From NCBI GenBank assembly GCA_030272155.1, contig CP126194.1, forward strand, positions 3,897,501-3,961,500: DNA of 64,000 nt. The letters run 5' to 3'. Every line of letters starts with the position of its first letter. Positions within the stretch are counted from its first letter, which is position 1. Below the pieces are notes generated by a model. The model saw only the letters and a list, made by a program, of their open reading frames with translations. It made no database searches and had not been told where the DNA came from. This DNA comes from Tetradesmus obliquus. Its lineage: Eukaryota; Chlorophyta; Chlorophyceae; Sphaeropleales; Scenedesmaceae. The position numbers were made by a program, and so were the translations under genes. Positions 29,782 through 41,649 of this stretch are shown piece after piece.

Positions 29782-31928
29782 AGGCACTGCTGGTCGCTTG
29801 AGAAGCATGAGCGCGGCATGCAGTGCCCCCGCGAGGCCCAAGGCACCTGCAGCTGCAGGTTGTACAGCGGCAGGCGGCCCAACGTGGTGCTGCTCAAGTG
29901 CCTGTACAAGGCGGCTGACGGCAGCGCAGTACTGGCACCACTCTTCTTCACTGCACGGTGCGTGTGCGTGCACTTGCCTGTATCATTGTGGCTTATTTAT
30001 GGGGCGTTAGTTTAGGCATGGCAGCGTCCAGGAGCAGCAGGGTAAGCAGAAGGGGCTTGCTAATGTGTGCCTTGGCTAGCCATTTGCCCTGCAGCTGCTC
30101 AGCGCCGTCAGGCGCATGGCAGCACTGTACCTCAACAGCGTGCTCACAACTTCGCAGGACGCTGCGTGGCTCTACAAACACTGCATTGTCAAGCAGAACT
30201 TGTCCTGGACATACAGGTTTATATATAATCATTGCCTGCTGGCTGGCTGGCTGGCTTGCTGGGTCTGCAGGCGCGTGGCGCGTCATGAGGAGCTGCTGTG
30301 GAGCTACGAGGATGACGGCAGCGGCAGCTACTTCGCCACGCAGCTGGCCAACATGCGGCAGCGGCTGGTGCTGCAGGCTGGGGAGCTGACCAGCCAGGTG
30401 CGGTGTGGTGGGAGGCATGTGTTTCTGTTGTAGGCTGTTGTTGCTGTGTGTGAGGGTGGGCATGGCGCTTGCTGACAGTAGGGGATGCTGGTTGTGTGGC
30501 TGCAGTTTGGTCCTGTGCAGGCGGGCGGGCACTGCATTGGGGGCGCCAGCAGGGCGGGAGCTTGCACTGCATAGAGTAAGTGGCGCGCTGCATGCTGGTG
30601 CACAGATGCATGCCTTTCAGGGGACAGCTGTCTTACTCTGCAGGCTTGTGTAGCTGCGCAGCATACCACAACTCTCCATCATGGGTTGTAATGAAGATTA
30701 CGAGTATGGACAAGGGCGGTGTTGCGGTGACTGATGTGTGTGTGCTGCTGTGCTCTGCTGTGCCTGGCTGCAGGAGTATTACAGCCTGTGCTTGGAGCAG
30801 CTGCGAGAGGCACACACTGAAGTGCAGCAAGCCTTAGCACTGCAGCAGCCACCCCGCTCAGCTGCAGCTGCCAGTGCTCCGGCAGCAGCAGCAGCAGCAG
30901 CAGCAAGCAAGATGCCAGACCTCACAACAAAGGCGCACAGAGCCATAGGACGCATGCAGAAGCTGCTGCACTTACAGCACACCGAGGTGCGGTTAAAGTG
31001 CGAGAGCCTGGTCGACTTCGCACTGCCGCTTCGCGCTGCTGATGCAGCAGGGGGTCAGGCAGTAGCACTGCCTGCAGTACCTGCCCGCGTCACTCGTGGA
31101 AGCGGCAAGCAGCAGCAAGCACACGAGCAGCGCCGCGCAGTGCGCAGCGATCCCATTGTTGCGGTGCTTGCAGTGGGTAGGGCGCTGCAGCAGAGTGTAG
31201 ATGAGGTGCAGCTGCTGCCAGGTGAGCAGCTGGGCGTGCATTGGCACGTTGACTTCAGGCGCCTGGCTGAGCAGCTGCAGCAGCAGCAGGAGCAGGAAGG
31301 AGTGGCGTGCCAGGCAATGCAGCAGCTGGAAGCGTTGGTGGCGCAGATGCAGCAGCAGCTGCAGGTGTGGGAGCAGCACTGTGCGACTGCAGGAACAGGC
31401 GTGGAGGACGATGTGGCTGCAGCTGCAGCAATAGATGCAGCAGGGCCAGTGCAGATGGAGGTGGATGTGGAAGAAGGAGTGGCAGGGGAAGCTACGGCTG
31501 CACCTGCTGCTGCTGGCACGGAAGATGCTGCTGCTGCTGCTGCTGCTGCTTACAGCCAGCAGCATGATCGCGGCGGCACTGATGCGGGCGGTGCATGGCA
31601 GGACTGCAGCTCAGGCACAGCAGGCGCTGCTGCTAGTGGTCCTGCTGGCGATCTGTCAGCAGCAGCTGGTTCAGCAGGGCCTGTGACTTCAGCAGCAGCA
31701 GCAGCAGCAGCAGTAGCAGCCCCTGCTGTGAGTGCTGCAGAGGAGCAGTACGCAGCTGACAAGATGGCGGCGCTCGGCCAGATGCATGCTGCCCTGCAGA
31801 GCGCTGACGCGTGCATGAATGCGCTGCGGCAGCAGAATGCGCAGCTTGAGGAGGAGAATGCACGGCTGAGGCAGCAGCTGGCAGCAGTGCAGCAGGCGGC
31901 TGGGCACGTGCCACAGTTTGAGGGGTGA
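24957..31928 (+). CDS. SET-like domain chromatin protein, Gln-rich, ~1569 residues
   Basis: Nine exons fit in phase: 24957-25014 (tentative first), 25177-27427, 27772-28299, 28649-28915, 29142-29223, 29452-29519, 29784-29957, 30271-30397 and 30774-31928. The first ~770 residues are disordered: many CAG-encoded Gln tracts, an acidic stretch (DSEEEEDAEQQQ, then a DSDNDQIDNDDDSDED run) and an AT-hook-like KSRGRPPRKGGRKAG. Residues ~1015-1160 look like a divergent SET methyltransferase fold: ECCEFLGSYVT, YEMEFPI, LLALVNSMHC, RPNVVLLK, then FFTARRVARHEELLWSYED. The usual NHSC is altered, and a Cys-rich insert separates its half from PNV, so activity is doubtful. The C-terminus has a leucine-zipper-like helix (LRQQNAQLEEENARLRQQL). 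Lysine methylation in the nucleus is inferred from the fold only. Confidence 0.68.
27675..27828 (+). pseudogene. decoy copy of SET-gene exon 3 start
   Basis: The acceptor and ~50 nt of exon (GTGCTGGCC-GACCTGCCA to GACTGGCTGCCGCC) occur at 27675-27727 and again at the presumed true exon at 27772, a 94-bp offset. If the upstream acceptor were used without further splicing, the frame RCWPDLPTGTSDWLPP would run to TGA at ~27826. Confidence 0.8.
28495..28569 (+). pseudogene. decoy copy of SET-gene exon 4 start
   Basis: The acceptor GCATGCAG and about 65 nt of exon recur exactly 143 bp upstream of the true exon start at 28649. The decoy reads PATAAKILVAQADPCHPCNY and then TAG at 28567-28569; the true exon continues CNFSPLGQL. 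Confidence 0.87.
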
Positions 31929-34369
31929 TTTGTACTCTATGATTGATGCAGCACAGGCCTGCAGCGATCAAAGGGTTTTGGGTAGCGCAACTTGCGGCAG
32001 ATGGTGGACTCGGTGAACCTGCTTAGCAGCTATGTACAGTGCACACCGCGTAGCTGCCGGCTGCCGATGCATGCTAGATGGCATTCTGGGTGATCCTGCT
32101 CTGCATAGATAGCATTTTCAGTCCCCAGACAAAGGTGCCGTACAGATCGTTTCCTTCCCAGAGCATTGCACACATGCATATTTGCACGCGCATTGTCTGA
32201 AGTTGTCTAAGTCTATGGCTGTTGCACCGCCTTTGAGTTGCATCGAGTCGGCACTGCTGGCCTGCACGTGCACAGCATGCCCCGGAGCGCTTGCTCTTGT
32301 GTTGAGGTGTACCATGCAAGCTTTGTGTTGGTTTGATCGCTATGAGATCAGCTGCGTATCACTGTGAACATTCTCAACATGCAGGCAGCCATATCTGGTC
32401 CTGCTGAAAGCCATCGCCCGTAGCTCTGGTTACATAACCATAAAAATGGTTGCATGTTCAGGCCAGACAGCATTGGGTGTCTTGGGCTGTGTTGAAGGAT
32501 GTACAAGAAGTTGACCGTTACACAAGGTGCAGTTTTGAGAGCTTGCACTGCTCAACCAGCTGGCTGCGCTGCGCTTAGCACACATGTCACAGGCTATTGG
32601 CAGCTGCAGCGGCAGCAGACATCTGAGCGCATGAGCTCATGTCATGATGTGCACAGACGCGGCGTGGCTGTAACGTGGCTTAGCAGGTCTGTTACCACTT
32701 ACGAAGCACCACGCTTTCCACGGTCGTAACTCGGGCAACCTGCTCTGTCTGAAACACATGATATTGATCCCATGCTGCTAAACCGCTAAAGCGGGCACAC
32801 CAAAACAAAGCACTGAGCAGCACAACTCAACCTGACAGCCGTGCATACAGGCAGAGCCACTTGACAGGGCCAAGTCACATCCCATGCTCTGCAGCACCTG
32901 TGTACAAGGACGTGCGTGCATGTCTAGAAAACCCACAGTGAACAGAATTGCAGGTGACACACATTGCAGTATCACAATGTAGCATATTGCGTCACTTACA
33001 TGTCTAGAAGCGGTGCCCCCAGAGACTACACCGCCTCATGCCGCGCTGCGCCTAACCTTTGACCCCGATCATGCCGACTTTGAAAGCAGCTGCCCTGCAT
33101 GCTGTTGCTGCGCACAAAGCAGGGCACAGCAATGCCGCCGCAGCACATTGGCATGGCTTGGACAACCTCTGCCAGGTACATGCAAATGTGAAAACAATCA
33201 GCATATCGCAGCTGACTGCAATGGCTACGGGGTTCAACCGAGCACATGTTGCCTGTGTTGCATCAGCGCAGAGCAACCATACGCACACAGCACACTCAGT
33301 TCCATGCACACACGCAGATGCACCACGTTGAGTTGCACTCGTTTCCCAATAATTTCCCAATAGTTACATGCCTGGGACAATTGCCGCGAACGCGGAGCAG
33401 ACGCACATGCAGGCATCTGCATCAACGTTAGCAGGGCAGATCCTAGAACCAGCTGTGCACACATGACAGGGCGTTGTTGATGAACACGATAAAGCCACAG
33501 TGCACTTAACTTATCATGCCAACTCATAACAACACCAAAACCAAAACAGCAGGCAGAGCAGGCCTGACAGAAGGCTGCTGCCTACCTGGCGCATGTCCAG
33601 TGGCAGCAGCTGCTGTGCTTGACAGGCCAAAGCCTGCAACTGCAGTGGTAATCATCTGCAGCCTGTTGCTGCCTAGCACAACACTGCAATGGCCGGTCCA
33701 GCTGCAACACTACATTCGTGCCAAGGGTGGTGTTGTACAAAGCACCCAACAGTCAACAGTCCTCTTACAGAGGCCTTGCTACAATAGAGTCAGCAATCGG
33801 GGCAGAAGCCAGTCAAACTGCACATGCAAACAACGCTGCTAATACAAGTGATAAGGCCAAAGGTCACTGCCGGGAGCAGGTACTGCTTGTACACGAACAT
33901 CCAATATGCTGCCTCAGTCAAGGGCGCAAGTCCCAGTCAATTGCCCCAGTTATTTCCTGCCACAACAGAGGCTTCTAGTCCTGCCAAGCAACCACCATAA
34001 TAGGAACAACCATACGATGCAATTTCACAGCTGCATTGCAAAATTGCACAGTGCTCATGCTAGCATATGTGCAGCGTTGCAGCTGCAGCACCTGCATGAT
34101 GTATAATAGGCGCAACCAGCGGTACATGGCAAACCAACTGCCTGCGGCATCTGTACATGCCTTGCATGTTGGTTGCTGGTCATACATACAGTCCAACATG
34201 TCAAATCCAGTGCTACAATCCAGACTTGTTCCAGCCATACAGTCGCAGTCCAAGCATCCAGACACACCATTCACCCAGACAATAGTCCGTCGCATCTGTC
34301 ACATCAACGCAGCTCAAGTGCCAGCAAAGAGACACTGCCCCAAAGCCACCACCCCAAACCCACCAAATC
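31929..34369. other. intergenic region
   Basis: A 2.4-kb gap separates the convergent SET-like and F-box/LRR genes. Open frames here are short, low in family resemblance and lack splice partners. I see no element or RNA gene. Confidence 0.45.
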
Positions 34370-37300
34370 CTAGCACCCGGTGCCCGGAATCAGGCAGCTC
34401 GCCGCACCCAGCAGCCGGCTAATCCTGGATCCTCCCTTCCTGCTCGCATGCTCACAATACGCGGGCGCCATCAGCCTCACATGGCAGCCGCCATGCAGCT
34501 GCCCGCTCACAGCATGCAGCGTCTCACACTTCCCCAGCACCGTGTGAAGAGTGATCACCTGCAGCTTCCCAAACTGCAGCAGCGCCTGCAGGTCTGTGGC
34601 CTTGCTCCTAGCTGGCAGCGCGCGCTCACTCACCACCCAGTCCAAATGCCGCAGCTCAGGCAGCTTTGAGAGCAGCCGCAGCGGAGCCAGGCCTAGCCAT
34701 GCATCCTCCTTTGCTGCGATGAGGGTGAGGCGTAAGAGTGAGTCCAGGCAGGGCATGAGGGCGATGTCACGAGGTGAGAGGCCCACCACCTCCACCAGCT
34801 GCAGGGAGCGCAGCTCCTGCAACAGTATGGAAATGTAAGGAAAGATGAAACACAGAAAGAGCGTCAGAGGGAGAAAAGGGGTGCGACATGGAAAGTGCAT
34901 GTTGATCAGTGGAGAGTATGCAGCATGGTGGGCAGCAACCACAGGGTGCACAGTTGAGGTGTGCTGCAGTCGCAAACAATATGCTAGTATATATATCATG
35001 GCTTGTTTGAGATGTGCTGCCCCCTGCCACTCACCCCTGGAGCAGTGATCACATCCTCCAAGCCAATGCCATCCAGCGCGCAGTGCTTCAGCTGCAGATG
35101 CTGCAGCAGCGGCAGCCCTTGCGGCGCCCCCCAGCCAGCGCTGCTGTTCCTAGCCGCCTCCCAAGCTGCAGCAGCAGCAGCCTCAGCCGCCGCTGCAGCC
35201 TTGCTGCTGCTGCTGCTGCCTTTGCTGAAGCTCCTGCCAAAGCCGAGGCTGAAGCTCATGCCTAAGGTGCTGCCGCTGCTGCTGCTGCTGCCACTGCCGG
35301 AGGCGGTGTTGAGGTCTTCTTGGACCTTGGCAAATGCACTGCTGCTGCTTGTCAGGCCCCTGGCCTGGGCAGCATCTGCAGCAGCAGCTGCTGTTGATGG
35401 TCCTGCTGCTGCTGCCGCCTCTCCTTCTGCACTGTGTGGACCAACTGCAGCCACACACCCACCAACCTCTGCAGCCACTGCAGCAGCAGCTGCCGCAGCA
35501 GCAAACGGGTTCTGCCGGCGAGGCTGCACACCAACCTGCTGCTGCTGCTGCTGCTGTGATGCAGCGCAAGCCGAGGCACTTGGCACTCCAATGCTCGAAC
35601 CAGCACCACCTGCACTGCCAATCTGCTGTCGCTCTGCTGTTGGCAGCAGCGCGGTCTTGCCAGTCTGCCTAGCAATGCTGGCACAGCCCAGGGCCTGCTG
35701 CGCAGCAGCAGAGCTGGAGCGCCTCGGCGCTGATGGGATAGACCCCGGGGCAGACAGCGACTGCTGACGAGGCAGCGGCGGCAGCGACGGCTGCCGCGGC
35801 AGCGCACTGCTGCTGCTGCTGCTGCCGCCAGATGTGTCGGCTCGTGCTGCCCTGCTGCTGCTGCTGCTGCTGTCATTCAGCAGCTCCTGCAGCCACCCGC
35901 TGTGGTTCTCTGTGAGGCCGCTGCCAACACGAGCTAGCGAGGAAGTCGGCGGCAGCCCACTGCTGGCTGCTGCTGCTGCTGCCGATGAGCTAGCTGCAGC
36001 TCCAGCAGAGCTAGTGGAGCCCTTCTCAGCGCTGCTGCTGCTGCTGCTGCTGCAAGCAGCAGCATGTGCGGAGCAGCCAGCAGCTGCACCACCCTGGCTG
36101 CTGCTGCTGCCGCTGCTGTTGTTCTTATTTGCGCCATGCTGCTCCTCCCGCTGGGCCATGAGTGTGCTCAAGTATGCAGCGCTGCACTCTGCGCTGGCCT
36201 GCCTACTGAGCAAGCTGAAGCTCTCACTGAGCATGCTGGTGAAGCCTCCAGCAGTGCCAAATGGTGTGCCTCTGCTGCTGCTGCTGCCACCATCAGATCG
36301 TGCCATGGGCCTTCCACTTGCAGCGCCCTTCAAGCTGCTGCTGCTGCTACTGCTGCAGCCGCACGCCCCGCCAGCGCTTACGCTGCGGCTCCCCTTGCCA
36401 TCTCCAATGCTGCTGTAGCTCTTCAGTCCGCTAATGCTGCTGCTGCTGCTCATCAAGTAGCTGCTGCCGTAGCCTGCCGCCCTGCTGCTGCCGCCCCTGC
36501 TGCTGCCAGAGTGCCGAGCCAGCCCCTGGCTGCCGCTGCCGTTGCTGCTGAACAGCTCTGCGTGCATCAGATCCAGCTTGACGAGGCTGCTTGGCAGCGC
36601 AGCCACGTTGATCGGCAGCATGAATTGCCCGTCGTCATAACCTTGGTCATAACAATGCACGCTGAGGCTGCGCAGCTGGCTGAACCCCGCTAAGCCCTCC
36701 AGCGGCGCGGCGTGCCCAAAGTCGCTGCGCGCTAAACCCAGCTGCAGCTTCTCTAGCTGCGGCCAGCAGCGCGAGAGCTTTGTCAGCATGCCAGTTGTAA
36801 TCGGCATGCTGATTGCAGACTGCTGAGCTGGCAGCTGCTGCTGGAAGGGGGGCCGCTTGTCAATAACAAGCGTGCGCAGCTGTGCCAGCTGGCTCAGATT
36901 TAACAGGTTGAAGTCAAATGGGGTCAGGTTGTAGTCTTGGTACCAGAGCCGCAGCTTGAGGCTGCGTAGGTTGGTGCAGCTGGCCAGTAGATTGACGCTT
37001 GAGGGGCCGGATAGCTTTGCATAGGACCACTGCAGCCCAGTGAGCTTGCGGCGCACCTCGCCTAGGGATACTAGCGCCTGCGCGTGCAGTCAAAAGGTGT
37101 GTGTGTATATGTTGGTTAACCAAGTGACGAGTTGTTTTGCAAGGGAGCATGCCGGTTGATTAGCTGCAGCCCAGTAAGGTTGCGGCGCACCTAGCCTATA
37201 GGTACCAAAGCCTGCATGCGCAGTGGCTGCAGGTGGGCAGGTGCGTGGGGTTTGCAACATATGTAGTGCAGGGCAGCTGTGATTCAAATGCAGACTCTTT

Positions 37301-39384
37301 GCAAAGGACGGAGTCTGCTCACAAGCTGGACCGGCACGCCAACAGAACCGTCTAGTGTGTGTGTGTTGTGCCGACGCTAGCAGTGAGTGCGTAACATGTT
37401 GGTCACCACGCTCGACCCCTGCCCCGCACCAACTACACGAACCACCTGTGCGCCTCACCTTCTCCACGCCCGTGCCGCAGCAGTTGAACTGAAGCTTGAA
37501 CTCCTGCAGCTCGCTGCTCTTTGCAGCAAGCACAGCACGCATCTGCTCGCCCTGCGTGTGGCCAGCTAGCGACCCTGCCGTAGACAACGCTGGAGCAGCA
37601 CCACCCGCCGAACTGCTCCCTGCAGGCCTTGCAGGAGGAGCAGCACCAGCCACTGCCGCAACAGCAGCAGCAATCAAACCCTGCTGCTGCCCCATGAGGC
37701 CCAGCTGGTGCAGTGCTGCATGGTGTCCTGCAGGGGCTCCTGCAGGAGTGGGTGCTGGCACTGCAGCGACCGGGTGGTAGGGTGTGCTTGGCAGCAGCAG
37801 CTCAGCGCCGCCCAGGTGCAGGGACTTGAGCTGCGTGAGGCTTGCCAGCAGCTGCAGGGCTGCAGGCTGCAGGAACAGAAACCAGTGCAGGCAAGGCAGC
37901 AGCAGCAGCAGCAGGGCAGGTTCAGACGACGCCAAGCAGCAGGAAGCGCAAATCTAGCGCTGCAAGTCAGACGCATGCAGGCATTGCTCTTGTTCAGCGC
38001 GCTGCGTCCACCCCTCCCCAGCTGCTCCGCCTCTGCTGCCCTGCCTGGTCAACATAATCTTGACTGCTTCACATGCACTGCCGCCTATGTCACCTATGCT
38101 CCCCCACGCAACATCAGTCAGCAGCAGCACCTCACTTCGCACCAACCTCACAGTAGCGCAGCCAGCAGCACAACACCACCACCATTACAACCACTACCAC
38201 CATCACCATGACCACCACCACCACCAGCAGCAGCAGCGCTCACCTGTGTGATTTGGCTCTGCCACGGCACCCAGCTAATGCTCAAGCTGCTTAAGCCAGC
38301 CAGCCCAGAAAGCGCCAGCAGCCCCTCATCTGTTGCAGAGCACATGCGGCCCTGCAGGACCAAGCTCTTCAGTCCTGCAAGCTTGCCCAGCACCTGCAGG
38401 TGGCTGTCTCCCACCATCAGGGCAGACACCTTGCTGTGGTGCACCAGGGAAAGTTCCTGCAAGTTCTGCAGGGAGCTGAGGGGCCCAGAGTCTGCTGCAG
38501 CGCCGAGCGACACGTTAGAGAGGCGCAGCGCGGTCAAACCCCTGAGCGAGGCGAGTTGACTAATGTCTGGGGTGGCCAGCTCCTGCGAGTCTGCAAAGCC
38601 GAGCTCCAGCTGTCGCAGATTTTGAAATGTGAGGATGTCCTGCAAGCAGGCTGAGGTGTAGGCTGTGTCGGAGCCAGCTGCAACGTTGGCTTGCAGGCCT
38701 GACAGGCCTGGCATGAGCTGCGCAGGACAGTAGACAGGGACGAGGGACAGAAGAATGCAGAGCAGGCAGGAGAGCGGGGTGAATGATGGTGTGTGCTGTT
38801 GTTGATTGGGGGTTGCTTGTTGTGCGATAAAGCAGTGCAGTTACACAATGGCTGTGCACATGAGTGTGCCGCAAGCTCCGCCATGCTGGCATTGCTGTGT
38901 ACAAGAACACTGGCGGATCGTGAACACTATTGTCAACAGATGCAGGCGCCTTACCCTGAGCAGCAGCGTCAGCTTGTCCCTCATGTTGGCGGCACCACTG
39001 GGCAGCACCACCCTGACAGCACAGGGAGCTGCAGCAGCAGCCTGGCGCCAAGATGAGCATGCCTGGCGAGCTGCAGCCACCGACCTGGAGTCCGTCAAGT
39101 ACCCTAGGACAAACTGCACGATACATGTCAAACATGTACGGTGGCGCTCAGTCCTGAGCAAACACAATGTGAAGCAGCAGCTGCTGCAGCATCTGAGAGT
39201 GATGATCGCTGCTGCCGGCACAGATCAACATAAAGCAACCGATAATTGAACAAACTATCTAAAACATATGGTATGCTGCTTAGTAGTCACCAGCCAATGA
39301 ACCATAGCCCTTGAGCCGAGCTCCCGAAAGACGCACCTGGACGACGTCCAGCGGCAGAGCTGTCGCTGCCATATCTTCCTCCAT
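34370..39384 (-). CDS. F-box/leucine-rich-repeat protein, 1192 residues
   Basis: This is a probable substrate receptor of an SCF ubiquitin ligase. Exons in transcript order are 39384-39337, 39113-38955, 38717-38244, 37866-37459, 37077-35035 and 34816-34370, all meeting in phase 0. The first splice creates an intact F-box at residues ~10-45: LPLDVVQFVLGYLTDSRSVA then RQACSSWRQA. LRRs follow, for example LRQLELGFADSQEL, LTALRLSNVSLG, LKSLVLQGRM, LRSLKLRLWYQDYNL and, in the last exon, LRSLQLVEVVGLS. Residues ~490-1000 are a Ser/Ala/Gly-rich low-complexity block made from AGC/GCA repeats, splitting the LRR array in two. The target is unknown. The intron before exon 5 holds a decoy copy of that exon's start. 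Confidence 0.85.
37162..37221 (-). pseudogene. decoy copy of F-box/LRR exon 5 start
   Basis: The acceptor and ~50 nt of exon 5 (true start 37077) recur with a 131-134 bp offset in the upstream intron. The decoy reads ALVPIG and then TAG at 37193-37191, where the true exon reads ALVSLGEVRRKLTGLQ. Confidence 0.85.
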
Positions 39385-41649
39385 TGCTTCAAAGCTTTCT
39401 TCACGCAGCTGAATGCCCTGTTCACAACATCGATGGCTTCCGACGATTAGTAGTTCTTGCGGTGCCTCTGAGAATCACGATCAGCTCTGTAAGTATGGTT
39501 GGTAAATAAATGAAAACCTTGAGACAACCCCTTAGCATGAGCTGACTCAAACGCTTTTCCCCGGCTGGCGGAGGGTGAAATCACCCGCAACGGTGCCAGG
39601 TTTATGATTCAGGGGCGGAGAGAACAGCCCCATTTGATCATACACACTGGTTTTACTCATTTTAACCTTTCAACATCATCGACTTTGTCTTTTCGCTTAC
39701 CAAATGGTGAAGCCGAAATGCAAGTCTGTTGCAGCACAAGCGCGCCCGCAGGCTGCAGCTGGCAAGCCGGCACAAAAGAATGTGACGGCCAGTTTGCTAT
39801 CTGCAGATGACTTGAGCAACTAATTTTCACCCTATACAAACAAAGAGGTTGGCGGGCACGAAGGTGCATGTTTAGACAGGCAAAACATGGCGTACATCTG
39901 TAGCCAAGGTGTCAGCAGAGCTGGCACAGCAGGAGCGCCACGCCGTTGTCGACATGCCATTAAGCAAAGCATTTGCCCTTTCATCGATCCTGATTCTTTC
40001 AGTGCACATGCTCTGGCACAAAGCTGCGGGACTGGTGACACCCAGTCACTGGGTGGAAGTGGAAGTTGATGAGGCTGCTGAGCCTGAGCCGCTGCCGCAC
40101 AGTGCGGCACTGCCGCTCACTGGCAGTGAGCGGGCTCACAATAGAAAAGGCAGTGTTAGGCATGGTAAATGCACAACTGCAAACCTTCAAGCAATGCTTT
40201 TATTAGCCACGCACGCAGCCCGCACCTGATGCCAGCCCGGGTCAGCCAAACCTTGTGCCACAACCAGTGGTTCACCCTGCACGACGGTTTGGCCATCATC
40301 CGCATGCGGATGCGATGCGCACCGCAAGCCTGGGCGCGGTTACGGTTCAGGAGTGCTGCATCAGTCCCCCTTGGTGTGCTACAGCCTGCTGGGTGATCAC
40401 TGAGCACAGATGCAGGCCGCACATACCCAATAAAACTATCGGCTGCCGCTATCCAGAGGTCTTTAGGGACAACTTCCCCACTCCAGAAATAAAAGCAGGC
40501 AGTCATCAGCATAAGCTGCACAATCTTGGCCAGGCTGTGGTGATCACCACCTGCGGGTGCGCACCACCTTTGGGTGCGATGGCATGATGACATGCCGGCA
40601 TCCGCTGCCAGCGGCACACACATGTGTCCACATATGTACAAAGAGTTTATATGAATCCTGCCTGCCCCCAACTTCAGTATTGCGTAGTGCACTCAGTGCA
40701 GTGTAGTGTTAGTTTGAGGCGCGACCAGGGTGCAGCAGAGAAGCACCAGCCAATGTTGCAGTCAGGTTCGCCTGACTGCTGCGTTTGACTAGCCAGTAGA
40801 ATGTCGTCCTCCCTGGTAAAGTTGGCTGCAGCCAGCAGCCAGTGCTACTGGCTAGCAGCAGCTGCAGCTGCCAGCAGTGCTGCAAACTACTAGTAGTACT
40901 ACTAGTGCTCAAGCTCTGCTGCTCGATATTGCATCTGCATCTCGAAGCAAGGCCCTTTACACAAGGCCTCCAGCAGATATTGCTGTACACTGCGTGAAGC
41001 GGTGACCATTACAATACCAACGTGGAATGCACAATTCAATGCACTGCAGTGGCATGGCATGCTGCATGCCATGCCGGCCCCATGATGGGCCATGCATGCC
41101 AATGGCGTGTGGCACTGGAGGAGCTGATATGGGCACCAAAGAGCTGAAGCACTCTGTCAACCGGTAGCAGCTGCTCATTCCACTATGTCGCCTGCGTAGG
41201 TTGTCGCTGCAAGCTACGAAACCTCATCCCCCACCACACGCTGACACCTGTACAGGTGTGCTTGTACGCATGTGCAAGGATATGGTGGCGGTCACTGTCT
41301 GTGAGCACCGGCCCTCCGTGTAAGAGATACCGGACTTCCACAAGAATGAAGTTCGACCTTCTGCAACCGATGCCGTGTAGGTGTGTCGTCGATGTTTTGA
41401 CGACCAGCGTCAGCTGCAGCCCGCTGATGGAACGATGAGCAGAGCATCTGCAGTCTTGCACCGCCCAACATGTATGGGTAAATTTGTAGCTGGCCCAGGA
41501 AGGCGCAATGACCGCAGGCTATTGTGAAATGCCAACCAACCAGGGTTTGATGGTGCTGCTTATGGTTGCATAGCATCGCGCACATTCCAGGCAACCTGCT
41601 CATTGCACTCGTTTTGGTTTTTGAGGGTTGATCACGCAAACCGGGCAGC
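39385..41649. other. divergent intergenic region
   Basis: About 2.3 kb lie between the divergent F-box/LRR and RING-CH genes. It contains one long minus frame (40156-40692) with no recognisable domain, and a strong hairpin at 41051-41075. No supported gene. Confidence 0.4.
41051..41075. repeat. perfect 11-bp inverted repeat, 3-nt loop
   Basis: GGCATGGCATG, CTG, CATGCCATGCC. The arms are perfectly complementary. A GGCCCCATGATGGGCC hairpin-like stretch follows directly. Confidence 0.9.

Noticed and set aside
40156-40692. 178-codon minus-strand frame
   Set aside because: It has no recognisable domain, signal or splice partner and sits alone in an intergenic region. Not enough to call a gene.
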